Shown: positions 1 through 6,974, counted from the first letter of the stretch. The stretch: DNA of 10,967 nt from an uncultured Chromatiaceae bacterium (GCA_946481195.1 CAMLNG010000079.1:1-10967), one strand, 5' to 3'. The notes: a model not told the origin generated them from the letters alone. Translations and numbers: made by a program.

Positions 1-427
1 TGGCGGCAATATTCCGGTGCCAACTGATGTGGTGACCGGCAAAGCCTTTGCTGAGGATACTCCAGCCAGTCTGAAAGCCATTGCTGACATTGCGGCCGAT
101 GATATGATTTTTGATATCGGCCCAGACAGCACTGCGGCGCTGGTTGAGATTTTGAAATCAGCCGGGACTATTGTCTGGAACGGCCCCGTGGGTGTGTTTG
201 AATTTGCCCAGTTTGAAGCAGGCACTAAAGCCATCGCTGAAGCGATAGCGCAAAGCGACGCATTCAGCATCGCCGGCGGTGGCGACACGCTGGCGGCCAT
301 AGATAAATATGGTGTTGCTGACCAGATTTCATATATTTCTACCGGTGGTGGTGCTTTCCTTGAGTTCTTAGAGGGGAAAACCTTACCAGCAGTTGAAATT
401 CTTGAACAACGCGGCAAAACCGCGTAA
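1..427 (+). CDS. pgk: Phosphoglycerate kinase, C-terminal part (5' end outside window)
   Basis: Phosphoglycerate kinase interconverts 1,3-bisphosphoglycerate + ADP and 3-phosphoglycerate + ATP in cytoplasmic glycolysis and gluconeogenesis. About 141 residues are visible, open from base 2 to the TAA at 425-427; family members have about 390 residues, so roughly the last third (the nucleotide-binding domain) is here. Recognisable family motifs are [11 protein letters not shown] at the edge, [27 protein letters not shown] (nucleotide-binding glycine loop) and the terminal [14 protein letters not shown]. The first in-frame ATG/GTG in the window is internal, not a start. The aldolase gene follows 126 bases downstream on the same strand, the usual pgk-fba order in gammaproteobacteria. 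Nothing looks damaged. Identification is secure. Confidence 0.97.
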   Translation, partial: GGNIPVPTDVVTGKAFAEDTPASLKAIADIAADDMIFDIGPDSTAALVEILKSAGTIVWNGPVGVFEFAQFEAGTKAIAEAIAQSDAFSIAGGGDTLAAIDKYGVADQISYISTGGGAFLEFLEGKTLPAVEILEQRGKTA

Positions 428-495
428 AAATGATGTTATAAAACAGACTGTTCGCCGAAACATCTTAATAAGCCGGCAGATACTGACCGGCAAAG

Positions 496-513
496 CCGGC
501 GCAAAAGCGCCGG
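496..513 (+). other. GC-rich hairpin between pgk and fba
   Basis: A perfect 7-bp stem (CCGGCGC / GCGCCGG) closes an AAAA loop about 40 bases before the aldolase start. A weaker partner stem lies just upstream (GCCGG at 472-476 with CCGGC at 487-491). No run of T follows, so it is not a standard intrinsic terminator. It may be an RNA stability or processing element, or a partial attenuator between the two glycolytic genes. Its existence as an inverted repeat is seen directly; its function is inference. Confidence 0.45.
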
Positions 514-553
514 GTTCGGTGACAGCACTTACCCTACAAAAAGTGAGGATTTC

Positions 554-1618
554 ATGGCTCTTATCTCGTTACGTCAGATGTTGGATCACGCTGCAGAATT
601 TGGTTACGGCGTCCCTGCATTCAACGTTAACAATCTCGAACAGATGCGTGCGATCATGCTGGCAGCTGATGCCACTGACAGTCCGGTCATAGTGCAGGCG
701 TCGGCCGGCGCCCGCAAATATGCCGGCGCCCCGTTTTTACGCCATCTGATCCTGGCGGCTGTTGAAGAGTTTCCGCATATCCCGGTGGTGATGCATCAGG
801 ATCACGGCACGTCTCCGGCAGTCTGTCAGCAGTCTATTCAACTTGGTTTTTCGTCGGTGATGATGGATGGTTCATTACGTGCCGATGGGAAAACGCCGGC
901 CGATTACGACTATAACGTCGACGTAACCCGCCGTGTTGTTGAAATGGCGCATGCTTGCGGTGTTTCAGTCGAAGGTGAGTTAGGTTGTCTCGGTTCGCTG
1001 GAAACCGGTGCTGCCGGTGAAGAAGATGGTATTGGTGCTGATTGTGTACTCAGTCATGACCAGATGCTGACCGATCCGGAAGAAGCGGCGCAGTTCGTTA
1101 AAGCGACCGGGGTTGATGCGCTGGCAATTGCCTGCGGCACTTCACACGGCGCTTATAAATTCAGCCGGCCACCAACAGACGACATTCTGGCAATTGACCG
1201 GATTAAAGCTATTCACGCCCGTATCCCGGATACCCATTTAGTGATGCATGGTTCGAGCTCAGTACCGCAAGACTGGCTGGCGGTGATCAATGAGTACGGT
1301 GGTGCAATTCCGGAAACTTACGGCGTGCCGGTTGAACAAATTCAGCAAGGGATCAAATTTGGCGTCCGCAAAATCAACATCGATACTGATTTGCGTTTAG
1401 CCTCCACCGGTGCAATTCGCCGCTTTATGGCGCAGCACCCGGCAGAGTTTGATCCACGCAAGTATTTACAGGAATCTGTCAAAGCCATGATGGAGATCTG
1501 TAAAGACCGCTACCAGGCATTTGGTTGTGCCGGGCAGGGGTCGAAAATCAAAGCCATTTCGCTGGAAAAAATGGTGAAGTTGTATGATTCGGGTAAATTG
1601 ACACCGAATATAAAATAA
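554..1618 (+). CDS. fba: Class II fructose-1,6-bisphosphate aldolase (Calvin-cycle subtype)
   Basis: This zinc-dependent enzyme reversibly cleaves fructose 1,6-bisphosphate to dihydroxyacetone phosphate and glyceraldehyde 3-phosphate in the cytoplasm. The 354 residues match the class II subtype first described from Calvin-cycle operons (about 350 aa) rather than E. coli FbaA: it begins [18 protein letters not shown] and has the HQDHG motif. By comparison with the family, D83 is the catalytic acid, H84, H198 (CGTSHGAY) and H232 (VMHGSSS) bind the catalytic zinc, and E142 (EGELG) is in the second metal site. The NIDTD motif at 275-279 binds phosphate. All key residues are present. The ATG is preceded by GTGAGG about 6 bases upstream. 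It sits after pgk, so is probably cotranscribed with it and works in glycolysis/gluconeogenesis; nothing suggests a Calvin cycle here. Confidence 0.96.
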   Translation: MALISLRQMLDHAAEFGYGVPAFNVNNLEQMRAIMLAADATDSPVIVQASAGARKYAGAPFLRHLILAAVEEFPHIPVVMHQDHGTSPAVCQQSIQLGFSSVMMDGSLRADGKTPADYDYNVDVTRRVVEMAHACGVSVEGELGCLGSLETGAAGEEDGIGADCVLSHDQMLTDPEEAAQFVKATGVDALAIACGTSHGAYKFSRPPTDDILAIDRIKAIHARIPDTHLVMHGSSSVPQDWLAVINEYGGAIPETYGVPVEQIQQGIKFGVRKINIDTDLRLASTGAIRRFMAQHPAEFDPRKYLQESVKAMMEICKDRYQAFGCAGQGSKIKAISLEKMVKLYDSGKLTPNIK

Positions 1619-1628
1619 GCAGAAAAAT

Positions 1629-1674
1629 GAATGTTCTATTAAATTTTCAAGACAGAAATTTAATAGACGCATTC
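1629..1674. repeat. Long A/T-rich inverted repeat after fba
   Basis: Perfect 12-bp arms at 1635-1646 (TCTATTAAATTT) and 1656-1667 flank a 9-base loop. Beyond a small asymmetric internal loop the pairing resumes for 5 bp (GAATG at 1629-1633 with CATTC at 1670-1674). It starts 10 bases after the aldolase stop codon and lies about 60 bases before the promoter of the next operon. There is no GC-rich stem with a T tract, so it is not a textbook terminator. It could be a 3'-end stabilising hairpin of the fba mRNA or a palindromic protein-binding site. The pairing is certain; the role is not known. Confidence 0.6.
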
Positions 1675-1734
1675 CGGGTAATTCTGTAAGCGAATATTGC
1701 AGTAAAACAGGTCTGGCTGGCTGTCTTTGTTATA

Positions 1735-1763
1735 TTGACAACCACTGGTTTTGCTGCAATGAT
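1735..1763 (+). promoter_or_regulatory. Predicted sigma70 promoter of the TonB operon
   Basis: A perfect -35 box TTGACA (1735-1740) is followed by a 17-base spacer and AATGAT (1758-1763), which matches TATAAT at 4 of 6 positions. A TGC triplet directly before it fits the extended -10 rule. Transcription would begin near 1770, leaving a leader of about 90 bases before the ATG at 1858. I saw no convincing Fur box or CRP site around it. The location, in the only sizeable gap before six close-packed genes, supports the call. Confidence 0.6.
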
Positions 1764-1857
1764 GCGGGCGGTTTACCCTCTAACCAGGTCATTCTTTTTT
1801 ACAAGTTTGGCCTTCAAAATACAGGTTACGTTAATCAGCAATTATTGGTTGGGAACT

Positions 1858-2628
1858 ATGTCTAACAATAACATTCGTAAAAACCTGATCGCATCGGCAA
1901 TCGTTGGTGCTTTCATGTTCGGTGGCGTTGCTCAAGCAACGACTCTCGCAGAAGTCACCAATACCGGTGTCCAGGCTGCTAAAGCATCTGCAGCTTCTCA
2001 GGAAAAAATCAACAACATCTATGATCAGTCTCAGGAACTGCTGGCGGAATACCGCGCACTGGTTGAACAGACTGAAAACCTGAAAGTTTACAACGACCAC
2101 GTAAACACTCTGGTTGCTGACCAAAATGCTCAGCTTGCTTCTTTAGACAAGCAAATCGGTACCATCGAAGGTACTAAGCAAGGCATCGTTCCTCTGATGT
2201 ATAAAATGGTCGACACGCTGGAAGCTTTCATCAAAGCTGACATGCCAATCGACATCACCAAGCGTTTAGAGCGCGTACAGCGCCTGCGCGATGTATTGGG
2301 TAATTCAAACGTCAACACGTCTGAAATGTACCGCCTGGTGATCGAAGCGTACCAAATCGAAAAAGATCTGGGTACTGCCATGGTTACTTACACTGACAAA
2401 CTGAACGTAGATGGTACAGATATCTCTGTAAACTACGTATATGTTGGCCGTGTTGCTCTGTTAGCTCAGACACTGGATGACAAACGCGCGTGGATGTGGA
2501 ACAAAACCACAGCAAAATGGGATGAACTGGGTCCTGAGTACCTGGAATCAACCAAGTTAGCGATTCGTGTTGCGGGTAAACAAGCTGCCCCAGAATTATT
2601 AAAACTTCCAGTGTTAGCAGCGGAGTAA
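1858..2628 (+). CDS. DUF3450 family periplasmic protein, first gene of TonB operon
   Basis: A 256-residue secreted protein of the uncharacterised DUF3450 family, whose members are about 240-260 aa. I chose the ATG at 1858 because it opens directly on a signal peptide (positive NNNIRKN, hydrophobic LIASAIVGAFMFGGVA, predicted cut AQA^TT after residue 27). The longer frame from a TTG at 1735 starts inside the -35 box and would bury the signal. The ribosome site is weak (GGGA about 5 bases upstream). Residues 45-110 are a probable coiled coil; residues 130-180 look helical; 183-215 look beta-rich (NVDGT...VYVGRVALL). It is probably a soluble or membrane-associated periplasmic partner of the TtpC/ExbB complex encoded downstream. 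Residues 183-202 resemble TtpC 184-203 without gaps. Its codons are strongly biased to preferred ones, suggesting high expression. The biochemical function is unknown. Confidence 0.85.
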   Translation: MSNNNIRKNLIASAIVGAFMFGGVAQATTLAEVTNTGVQAAKASAASQEKINNIYDQSQELLAEYRALVEQTENLKVYNDHVNTLVADQNAQLASLDKQIGTIEGTKQGIVPLMYKMVDTLEAFIKADMPIDITKRLERVQRLRDVLGNSNVNTSEMYRLVIEAYQIEKDLGTAMVTYTDKLNVDGTDISVNYVYVGRVALLAQTLDDKRAWMWNKTTAKWDELGPEYLESTKLAIRVAGKQAAPELLKLPVLAAE

Positions 2629-2634
2629 GAATAA

Positions 2635-3999
2635 ATGAAGAAAGTGTTCAAAGGTTTAATGATTGCAGCTGCTGTGACGATGTCTGCCGGCGTTTGCTTA
2701 AACGCTGCTGCTGACACGGCTAAACTGGACCAGCTGTTAGAACAAGTTAAGAAAAACCGTTCTGCTGACGCCAAACTGGATGCTGCCCGCGAGCAGGAAT
2801 TCCTGTCTGACCGTGCTGACAAACAAGCTTTACTGAGCAAAGCAAAAGCTGCTTTCGCTGCTGAAGAAGCACGTGGCAAGTCTCTGACACAACAGTTCGC
2901 TGACAACGAAGGCAAACTGGCTGCGAAAGAACAAGAGCTGCAAACTGCGCAAGGTACACTGGGCGAAATGTTCGGTATCGTTCGTGGTAACGCCACTGAA
3001 ACTATCGGCTCTATCGCTACTTCTAACATCAGTGCACAGTATAAAGGCCGTGAAGAGTTACTGAAAAAACTGTCAGTGGCTAAAGAACTGCCAACTATCA
3101 CTGAACTGGAAGAACTGTGGATCGCTCTGCAAACTGAAATGACTGAGTCGGCAAAAGTTTCTAAGTTCGACGGTAACGTTGTAAACCTGGATGGTACTTC
3201 TGCTCAGGCAAACGTTGTTCGCGTTGGTTCTTTTGTACTGATCTCTGACAATGGTTACCTGGTATACAACGCTGATACCAAAGAAATGCAACCTCTGGGC
3301 AAACAGCCTGAGTCACACATCCTGTCTGACGCATCTGCTTTCAAAGGCGCTGCTGCCGGTGAAGTGAAGCCTGTGTATATCGACCCAACAGGTGGTAACC
3401 TGCTGCGTCTGAAAACTCAGGAAGCTTCTCTGGAAGACCAGTTCCACCAAGGTGGTACAGTTGGTTACGTAATCACTGCATTACTGTTCCTGGGTCTGAT
3501 CATCGGTGTGATTCGCTTCTTCGCTCTGACCGCTGCTCAATCAGGTATCAATGCTCAGCTGAAAAATCTGGGTGCTCCTTCTGAGAAAAACGCTCTGGGC
3601 CGTATCCTGAAAGTTTACCATGACAACAAAAAAGCTGACGTGGAAAACCTGGAACTGAAACTGGACGAAGCCATCATGCGCGAAACTCCGGCAATTGAAT
3701 CTGGTATCGGTATGCTGAAACTGATCGCTGCTGTAGGTCCACTGCTGGGTCTGTTAGGTACAGTAGTTGGTATGATCGGTGCGTTCCAGATGATTACTCT
3801 GCACGGTACTGGCGACCCGAAAATCATGGCTGACCAAATCGCGATGGCGCTGGTTACCACAGTTCAAGGTCTGTTATGTGCTCTGCCAATGCTGTTCGTT
3901 CACGCGCTGTTACAGTCTAAATCAAACTCAATCCTGCATATCCTCGATGAGCAAAGCACTGGTCTGATTGCTGCTCACGCGGAGAAGGAGAAAGCATAA
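2635..3999 (+). CDS. ttpC: TtpC-like MotA/TolQ/ExbB proton channel protein with periplasmic N-terminal domain
   Basis: A 454-residue inner-membrane protein matching TtpC, the extra component needed by TonB2 systems in Vibrio. Signal peptide: residues 1-26 (predicted cut AAA^D). Residues 27-270 form a periplasmic domain with a long Ala/Glu/Lys coiled coil (about 30-108) and then a DUF3450-like part (about 135-235). First membrane segment about 275-298, then a cytoplasmic stretch, then two membrane segments (about 362-385 and 403-426) carrying the ExbB hallmark GPLLGLLGTVVGM. T376 and T409 align with the pore threonines T148 and T181 of E. coli ExbB; the residue aligned with ExbB E176 is M404. 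It begins 6 bases after the DUF3450 stop, with GGAG overlapping that stop region, and its stop overlaps the exbB start by one base. C21 does not sit in a good lipobox, so I do not call it a lipoprotein. Confidence 0.9.
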   Translation: MKKVFKGLMIAAAVTMSAGVCLNAAADTAKLDQLLEQVKKNRSADAKLDAAREQEFLSDRADKQALLSKAKAAFAAEEARGKSLTQQFADNEGKLAAKEQELQTAQGTLGEMFGIVRGNATETIGSIATSNISAQYKGREELLKKLSVAKELPTITELEELWIALQTEMTESAKVSKFDGNVVNLDGTSAQANVVRVGSFVLISDNGYLVYNADTKEMQPLGKQPESHILSDASAFKGAAAGEVKPVYIDPTGGNLLRLKTQEASLEDQFHQGGTVGYVITALLFLGLIIGVIRFFALTAAQSGINAQLKNLGAPSEKNALGRILKVYHDNKKADVENLELKLDEAIMRETPAIESGIGMLKLIAAVGPLLGLLGTVVGMIGAFQMITLHGTGDPKIMADQIAMALVTTVQGLLCALPMLFVHALLQSKSNSILHILDEQSTGLIAAHAEKEKA

Positions 4000-4523
4000 T
4001 GCATAGCCTGATAGAGCTTTGGGAATCTGTCAGGGATTTTATCGCTACCGGCGGCAGCGTTTTATATATTGTCGCCTTCGTGCTCTTTGCGATGTGGGTG
4101 TTGATCATAGAGCGCTTTTGGTTTGTGACCCGGGATTATCCAGTCTTACGCGACAAAATCGTGTCTGAGTGGAATGCCCGGACTGACACAACCTCTTGGT
4201 ATGCACATAAAATCCGTGATGCGTGGGTATCTGAAGCCTCAGCCAAGCTGACTCAGCGCATGAACGTCATCAATACTTTGATTGCCGTTTGTCCGATGGT
4301 TGGTTTGTTAGGCACAGTAACCGGCATGATCGCAGTGTTTGAAATCATGGCACTGCAAGGAACCGGTAACCCAAGACTGATGGCGGCAGGTATTTCAATG
4401 GCAACAATCCCGACAATGGCCGGTATGGTTGCATGTTTATCTGGCGTTTTCGTGGCGTCCAAATTGGAAGGTAAGATCAAGTCAGCGATCCACGAATTAG
4501 CTGACAGCTTACCGCATCATTGA
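3999..4523 (+). CDS. exbB: ExbB-type proton channel subunit (TonB2 system)
   Basis: A short ExbB (174 aa; E. coli ExbB is 244) that forms the proton-conducting channel with ExbD in the inner membrane and energises TonB. Three membrane segments: about 18-38, 92-117 and 128-152. The family motif VCPMVGLLGTVTGMIAVFE is at 97-115; T106 and T139 match the E. coli ExbB pore threonines T148 and T181, while the position of E176 is M134. There is no signal peptide or extra periplasmic domain, unlike TtpC. The start codon overlaps the ttpC stop (TAATG) and is preceded by GGAG, implying translational coupling. exbD follows after 13 bases. Codon choice is less biased than in the two genes before it. The name exbB2 is used for this type in Vibrio. 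Confidence 0.93.
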   Translation: MHSLIELWESVRDFIATGGSVLYIVAFVLFAMWVLIIERFWFVTRDYPVLRDKIVSEWNARTDTTSWYAHKIRDAWVSEASAKLTQRMNVINTLIAVCPMVGLLGTVTGMIAVFEIMALQGTGNPRLMAAGISMATIPTMAGMVACLSGVFVASKLEGKIKSAIHELADSLPHH

Positions 4524-4536
4524 TAGAGAGTAATTT

Positions 4537-4938
4537 ATGGCACGTAGAAATAAACGTGAAGCCGAAGAAGCTGCAATTGACTTGACGCCAATGCTGGACG
4601 TTGTATTCATCATGCTGATCTTCTTCATCGTAACCACTTCTTTCGTCAAAGAGGCTGGTATTGATGTAAACCGTCCAAAAGCGGCCAAAGCACAGTCTAA
4701 ACCTTCTGCAACTATTTTCGTTGCTATCCGTGCGAACGGTGAGATCTGGTTGGACAAACGTGCAGTTGACGTTGAGCGTGTTGGCGCGACAATTGAAAAA
4801 TTGTTAGCTGAGTCACCAACGGATACAGTCATTGTTCAGGCCGACAAAGAAGCGAAACACGGTGTGGTCGTTTCTGTAATGGACCAAATTAAGCTGGCAG
4901 GTATTGAGAAGATCTCAATCGCGGCGGAGAACAAGTAA
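4537..4938 (+). CDS. exbD: ExbD-type biopolymer transport protein
   Basis: ExbD (133 aa, normal family length) sits in the pore of the ExbB pentamer and carries the protonatable aspartate of the TonB motor. A short basic cytoplasmic start (ARRNKREAEEA) leads to IDLTPMLDVVF, where D21 corresponds to the essential D25 of E. coli ExbD. One membrane helix covers about 19-41, and the rest is the periplasmic domain (about 45-133, with SATIFVAIRANGEIWLDKR typical of the family). The start is preceded by GAGAG at about 6 bases; the stop is one base before the TonB start. It belongs to the TonB2 set with the ExbB before it and TonB after it. All key residues are present. Confidence 0.95.
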   Translation: MARRNKREAEEAAIDLTPMLDVVFIMLIFFIVTTSFVKEAGIDVNRPKAAKAQSKPSATIFVAIRANGEIWLDKRAVDVERVGATIEKLLAESPTDTVIVQADKEAKHGVVVSVMDQIKLAGIEKISIAAENK

Positions 4939-4939
4939 T

Positions 4940-5560
4940 ATGGCCCGGTTATTACTTTCACTCTTAGTCGGTGCGGTAATAACGTTTTTCCTGTATGTAC
5001 TGATGGCGTACCTGGTTGATGCAGATGATACGTTCAGCAGTGCGAAGAAGGAATCTATCGTTATTGAGATAAACTCGACGCCGCCTGAGTCTAAAGCTCA
5101 GACCCGGACTCGGGTACCGCCACCGCCACCGCCACCACCGCCAGAGCCGCCAAAGCAGCAGGTTGTGCAGGAAGCCTCTAGTACCGACGCTGGTACTATC
5201 GGTTTCAACGCACCAACTGTTGATGTAGGTGGAGTCAGCGGCGGTATCGGTGACCCGGCAAGTGCCATGATGCGTGATGGTGACGCCACACCTATCGTTC
5301 GGATCGAACCGAAGTATCCTGTACAGGCTGCTCGCGACGGTATCAACGGTTGGGTAAAAATGCGTTTCTCTATCATGCCGGATGGTTCTGTAGATGAAAT
5401 TGAAGTAGTTGATGCTGAGCCGAAGCGGGTATTTGACCGTGAAGCAATTCGTGCATTAAAACGTTGGAAGTACTCACCAAAAATTGAAAACGGTCAGGCG
5501 TTAAAGCAGACTGGGATCATGGTGCAGTTAGACTTCAACCTTGATAATGCCGGAGGTTAA
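4940..5560 (+). CDS. tonB: Short TonB energy-transducing protein (TonB2 type)
   Basis: TonB links the inner-membrane motor to TonB-dependent receptors in the outer membrane. I chose the ATG at 4940, one base after the exbD stop, giving 206 residues; an upstream in-frame ATG at 4904 lies inside exbD and would add an Arg/Ser-rich tail before the membrane anchor. Residues 3-26 form the uncleaved membrane anchor. The proline region is short: nine consecutive prolines at 60-68, then EPP, much less than the long EP/KP stretch of E. coli TonB (239 aa). Residues 115-203 are the TonB C-terminal domain, with the classic EPKYPVQAARDGINGWVKM, PDGSVDEIEVV and AIRALKRWKYSP motifs. The short linker fits TonB2 proteins, which work with TtpC. 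The TPR gene starts 2 bases after the stop. Confidence 0.95.
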   Translation: MARLLLSLLVGAVITFFLYVLMAYLVDADDTFSSAKKESIVIEINSTPPESKAQTRTRVPPPPPPPPPEPPKQQVVQEASSTDAGTIGFNAPTVDVGGVSGGIGDPASAMMRDGDATPIVRIEPKYPVQAARDGINGWVKMRFSIMPDGSVDEIEVVDAEPKRVFDREAIRALKRWKYSPKIENGQALKQTGIMVQLDFNLDNAGG

Positions 5561-5562
5561 GT

Positions 5563-6819
5563 ATGAAATTTAACAAACTTACATCTGCATTGATGGTGTT
5601 TGCTGCAGTCGGCGTAGCCGCTCTGCCAGTGAGCTCAGCGTTCGCAGCTCCGGACGCAGCTAAGATTGCTGAGCGTAAAGCGAAGAAATCTCAGGCTGTC
5701 GGCGAAAAAGTTGGTAAAGCAATCGGTAAAGCTTATGAGCTGTATGGCCAAAATAAAGTCGGTGAGGCACTGGCTTTATTAGAGCCAATCGAAGCGTCAA
5801 ACACCTTTGATAAGGCTTATTTAGATAAATTTATCGGTCAGCTGTATATCGAAAAAGACCCAGCTAAATCATTAAGCTACATGATTAAAGCGGTTCAACC
5901 TGATGTACTTGGTTTTACTGACCAGGCGACTTTACTTCGTAACATCGGCGATTTAAGCCTGATGGCGAAAAAGTACGAGCAGGCGATCACTTATTACAAC
6001 AAGTGGTCTGATTTTACAGGCGAAATGGACGCAAACGTCGATCTGCGTATTGCTAACGCATACTACGAAATGAAGCAGTATGCCAAAGTGATTGCGCCGG
6101 CGGACCGTGCCATTGAACACTCTAAAACGCCGAAGAAAGAGCCGTACCAAATGAAGTTCGCTTCATACTACGAGCTGAAGCAGACTAAGAAAGCAATCGA
6201 AGTTCTGGAAACAATGCTGCCATTGTTCCCGAATGAGAAGCAGTCTTGGGTGATGTTAGGCCAGTTTTACTCTGTTGATGAGCAATACGATAAGGCATTG
6301 GCCATTATCGATATGGCTTATAAACAAGGTTTATTGAAGACAGAAAACGAGATCAAACTGCTCGCTAACCTGTACAACAATAACAACGTGCCGTACAAAG
6401 CCGCTGCATTGCTGGAAAAACACTTAACTGCTGGTTTGCTGAAGAATGACCGGTCAATCCTGATGAGTATCGCAAGTTCATATTCGTCAGCCCGTGAATT
6501 CGAAAAAGCTGCGAAGTTCTACGGTATGTTAGGCGCTAAAGAAAATGACGGTGATGCATATCGTCGTCAGGGTGATGCATTAGCTATGGCGAACAAAAAC
6601 GCTGAAGCTGCTGCTTACTTACAAAAAGCTTTAGAAGTCGGTACCAAAGATAAAGGTAAAGTGCATGTTTCTTTGATCGGTGCTTATTTCTATCAGGGTA
6701 AAATGCGGGAAGCCTATCAACATGTTCAACTGGCTCGCCAGAATGGACAGGAAAAGATGGCTAACTCATGGGGCCCTTACGTGAAAGAACGCGCTGAGAA
6801 AAAAGGCATTAAGCTCTAA
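5563..6819 (+). CDS. Secreted TPR-repeat protein, last gene of TonB operon
   Basis: A 418-residue exported protein built almost wholly of tetratricopeptide repeats. Signal peptide 1-28 (predicted cut AFA^AP). A Lys/Ala-rich helix (30-55) is followed by about eight helical pairs between residues 55 and 400, clearest at 122-152 (KKYEQAITYYNKW), 193-225, 228-258 (EQYDKALAIIDMAY), 297-330 (REFEKAAKFYGML), 332-363 and 367-399. No enzyme motif is visible. TPR arrays bind proteins, so it is probably a periplasmic scaffold for the TonB/TtpC complex. A strong GGAGG lies 6 bases before the ATG inside the end of tonB, and the gap is only 2 bases, so it is surely cotranscribed; a terminator follows. TPR genes in this position are known from related TonB2 clusters, for example in Shewanella, from memory. 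The specific function is unknown. Confidence 0.88.
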   Translation: MKFNKLTSALMVFAAVGVAALPVSSAFAAPDAAKIAERKAKKSQAVGEKVGKAIGKAYELYGQNKVGEALALLEPIEASNTFDKAYLDKFIGQLYIEKDPAKSLSYMIKAVQPDVLGFTDQATLLRNIGDLSLMAKKYEQAITYYNKWSDFTGEMDANVDLRIANAYYEMKQYAKVIAPADRAIEHSKTPKKEPYQMKFASYYELKQTKKAIEVLETMLPLFPNEKQSWVMLGQFYSVDEQYDKALAIIDMAYKQGLLKTENEIKLLANLYNNNNVPYKAAALLEKHLTAGLLKNDRSILMSIASSYSSAREFEKAAKFYGMLGAKENDGDAYRRQGDALAMANKNAEAAAYLQKALEVGTKDKGKVHVSLIGAYFYQGKMREAYQHVQLARQNGQEKMANSWGPYVKERAEKKGIKL

Positions 6820-6830
6820 GCTCAGACCTT

Positions 6831-6859
6831 AAAAAACCCGCCAACTGGCGGGTTTTTTT
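6831..6859 (+). terminator. Intrinsic terminator of the TonB operon
   Basis: A 6-bp GC stem (CCCGCC 6837-6842 / GGCGGG 6847-6852) with an AACT loop is followed by seven T and preceded by six A, so the stem can extend through A-U pairs. It begins 12 bases after the TPR stop codon. The A tract on the left means it could also stop transcription coming from the minus strand. Confidence 0.93.
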
Positions 6860-6974
6860 ATGTGCCGGAGAACGTGCGGAGACTAGTAGGGGAGGGTAAT
6901 TTTACAATCCTGACTGAACAAGACAAAGTGTTCATGCTACTTCCCACAGATCCTGCCCACAGATTTCAGGTAAT

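Noticed and set aside
393..692. 99-codon frame across the pgk end and fba start
   Set aside because: Out of frame with two well-identified genes; no ribosome site and no family resemblance.
1745..1787. CTGGTT/AACCAG inverted repeat around the promoter -10
   Set aside because: Only 6-bp arms separated by more than 30 bases; expected by chance.
1836..1854. Possible Fur box near the DUF3450 start
   Set aside because: Only about 7 of 19 positions match the consensus and symmetry is absent.
1735..1857. N-terminal extension of the DUF3450 gene from a TTG at 1735
   Set aside because: It would start inside the -35 box and put 41 residues before a clear signal peptide; the ATG at 1858 fits the family length.
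2692..2700. Cysteine 21 of TtpC as a lipoprotein attachment site
   Set aside because: The residues before it (S-A-G-V-C) do not fit a lipobox; an AAA^D signal-peptidase I site follows.
2466..3101. 211-codon open frame on the minus strand
   Set aside because: Antisense to DUF3450 and ttpC; Ser/Ala-rich composition from the reverse reading of biased codons, with no recognisable domain.
4904..4939. Upstream in-frame ATG for tonB
   Set aside because: It lies inside exbD and adds an Arg/Ser-rich tail; the ATG at 4940 directly after the exbD stop opens on the membrane anchor.
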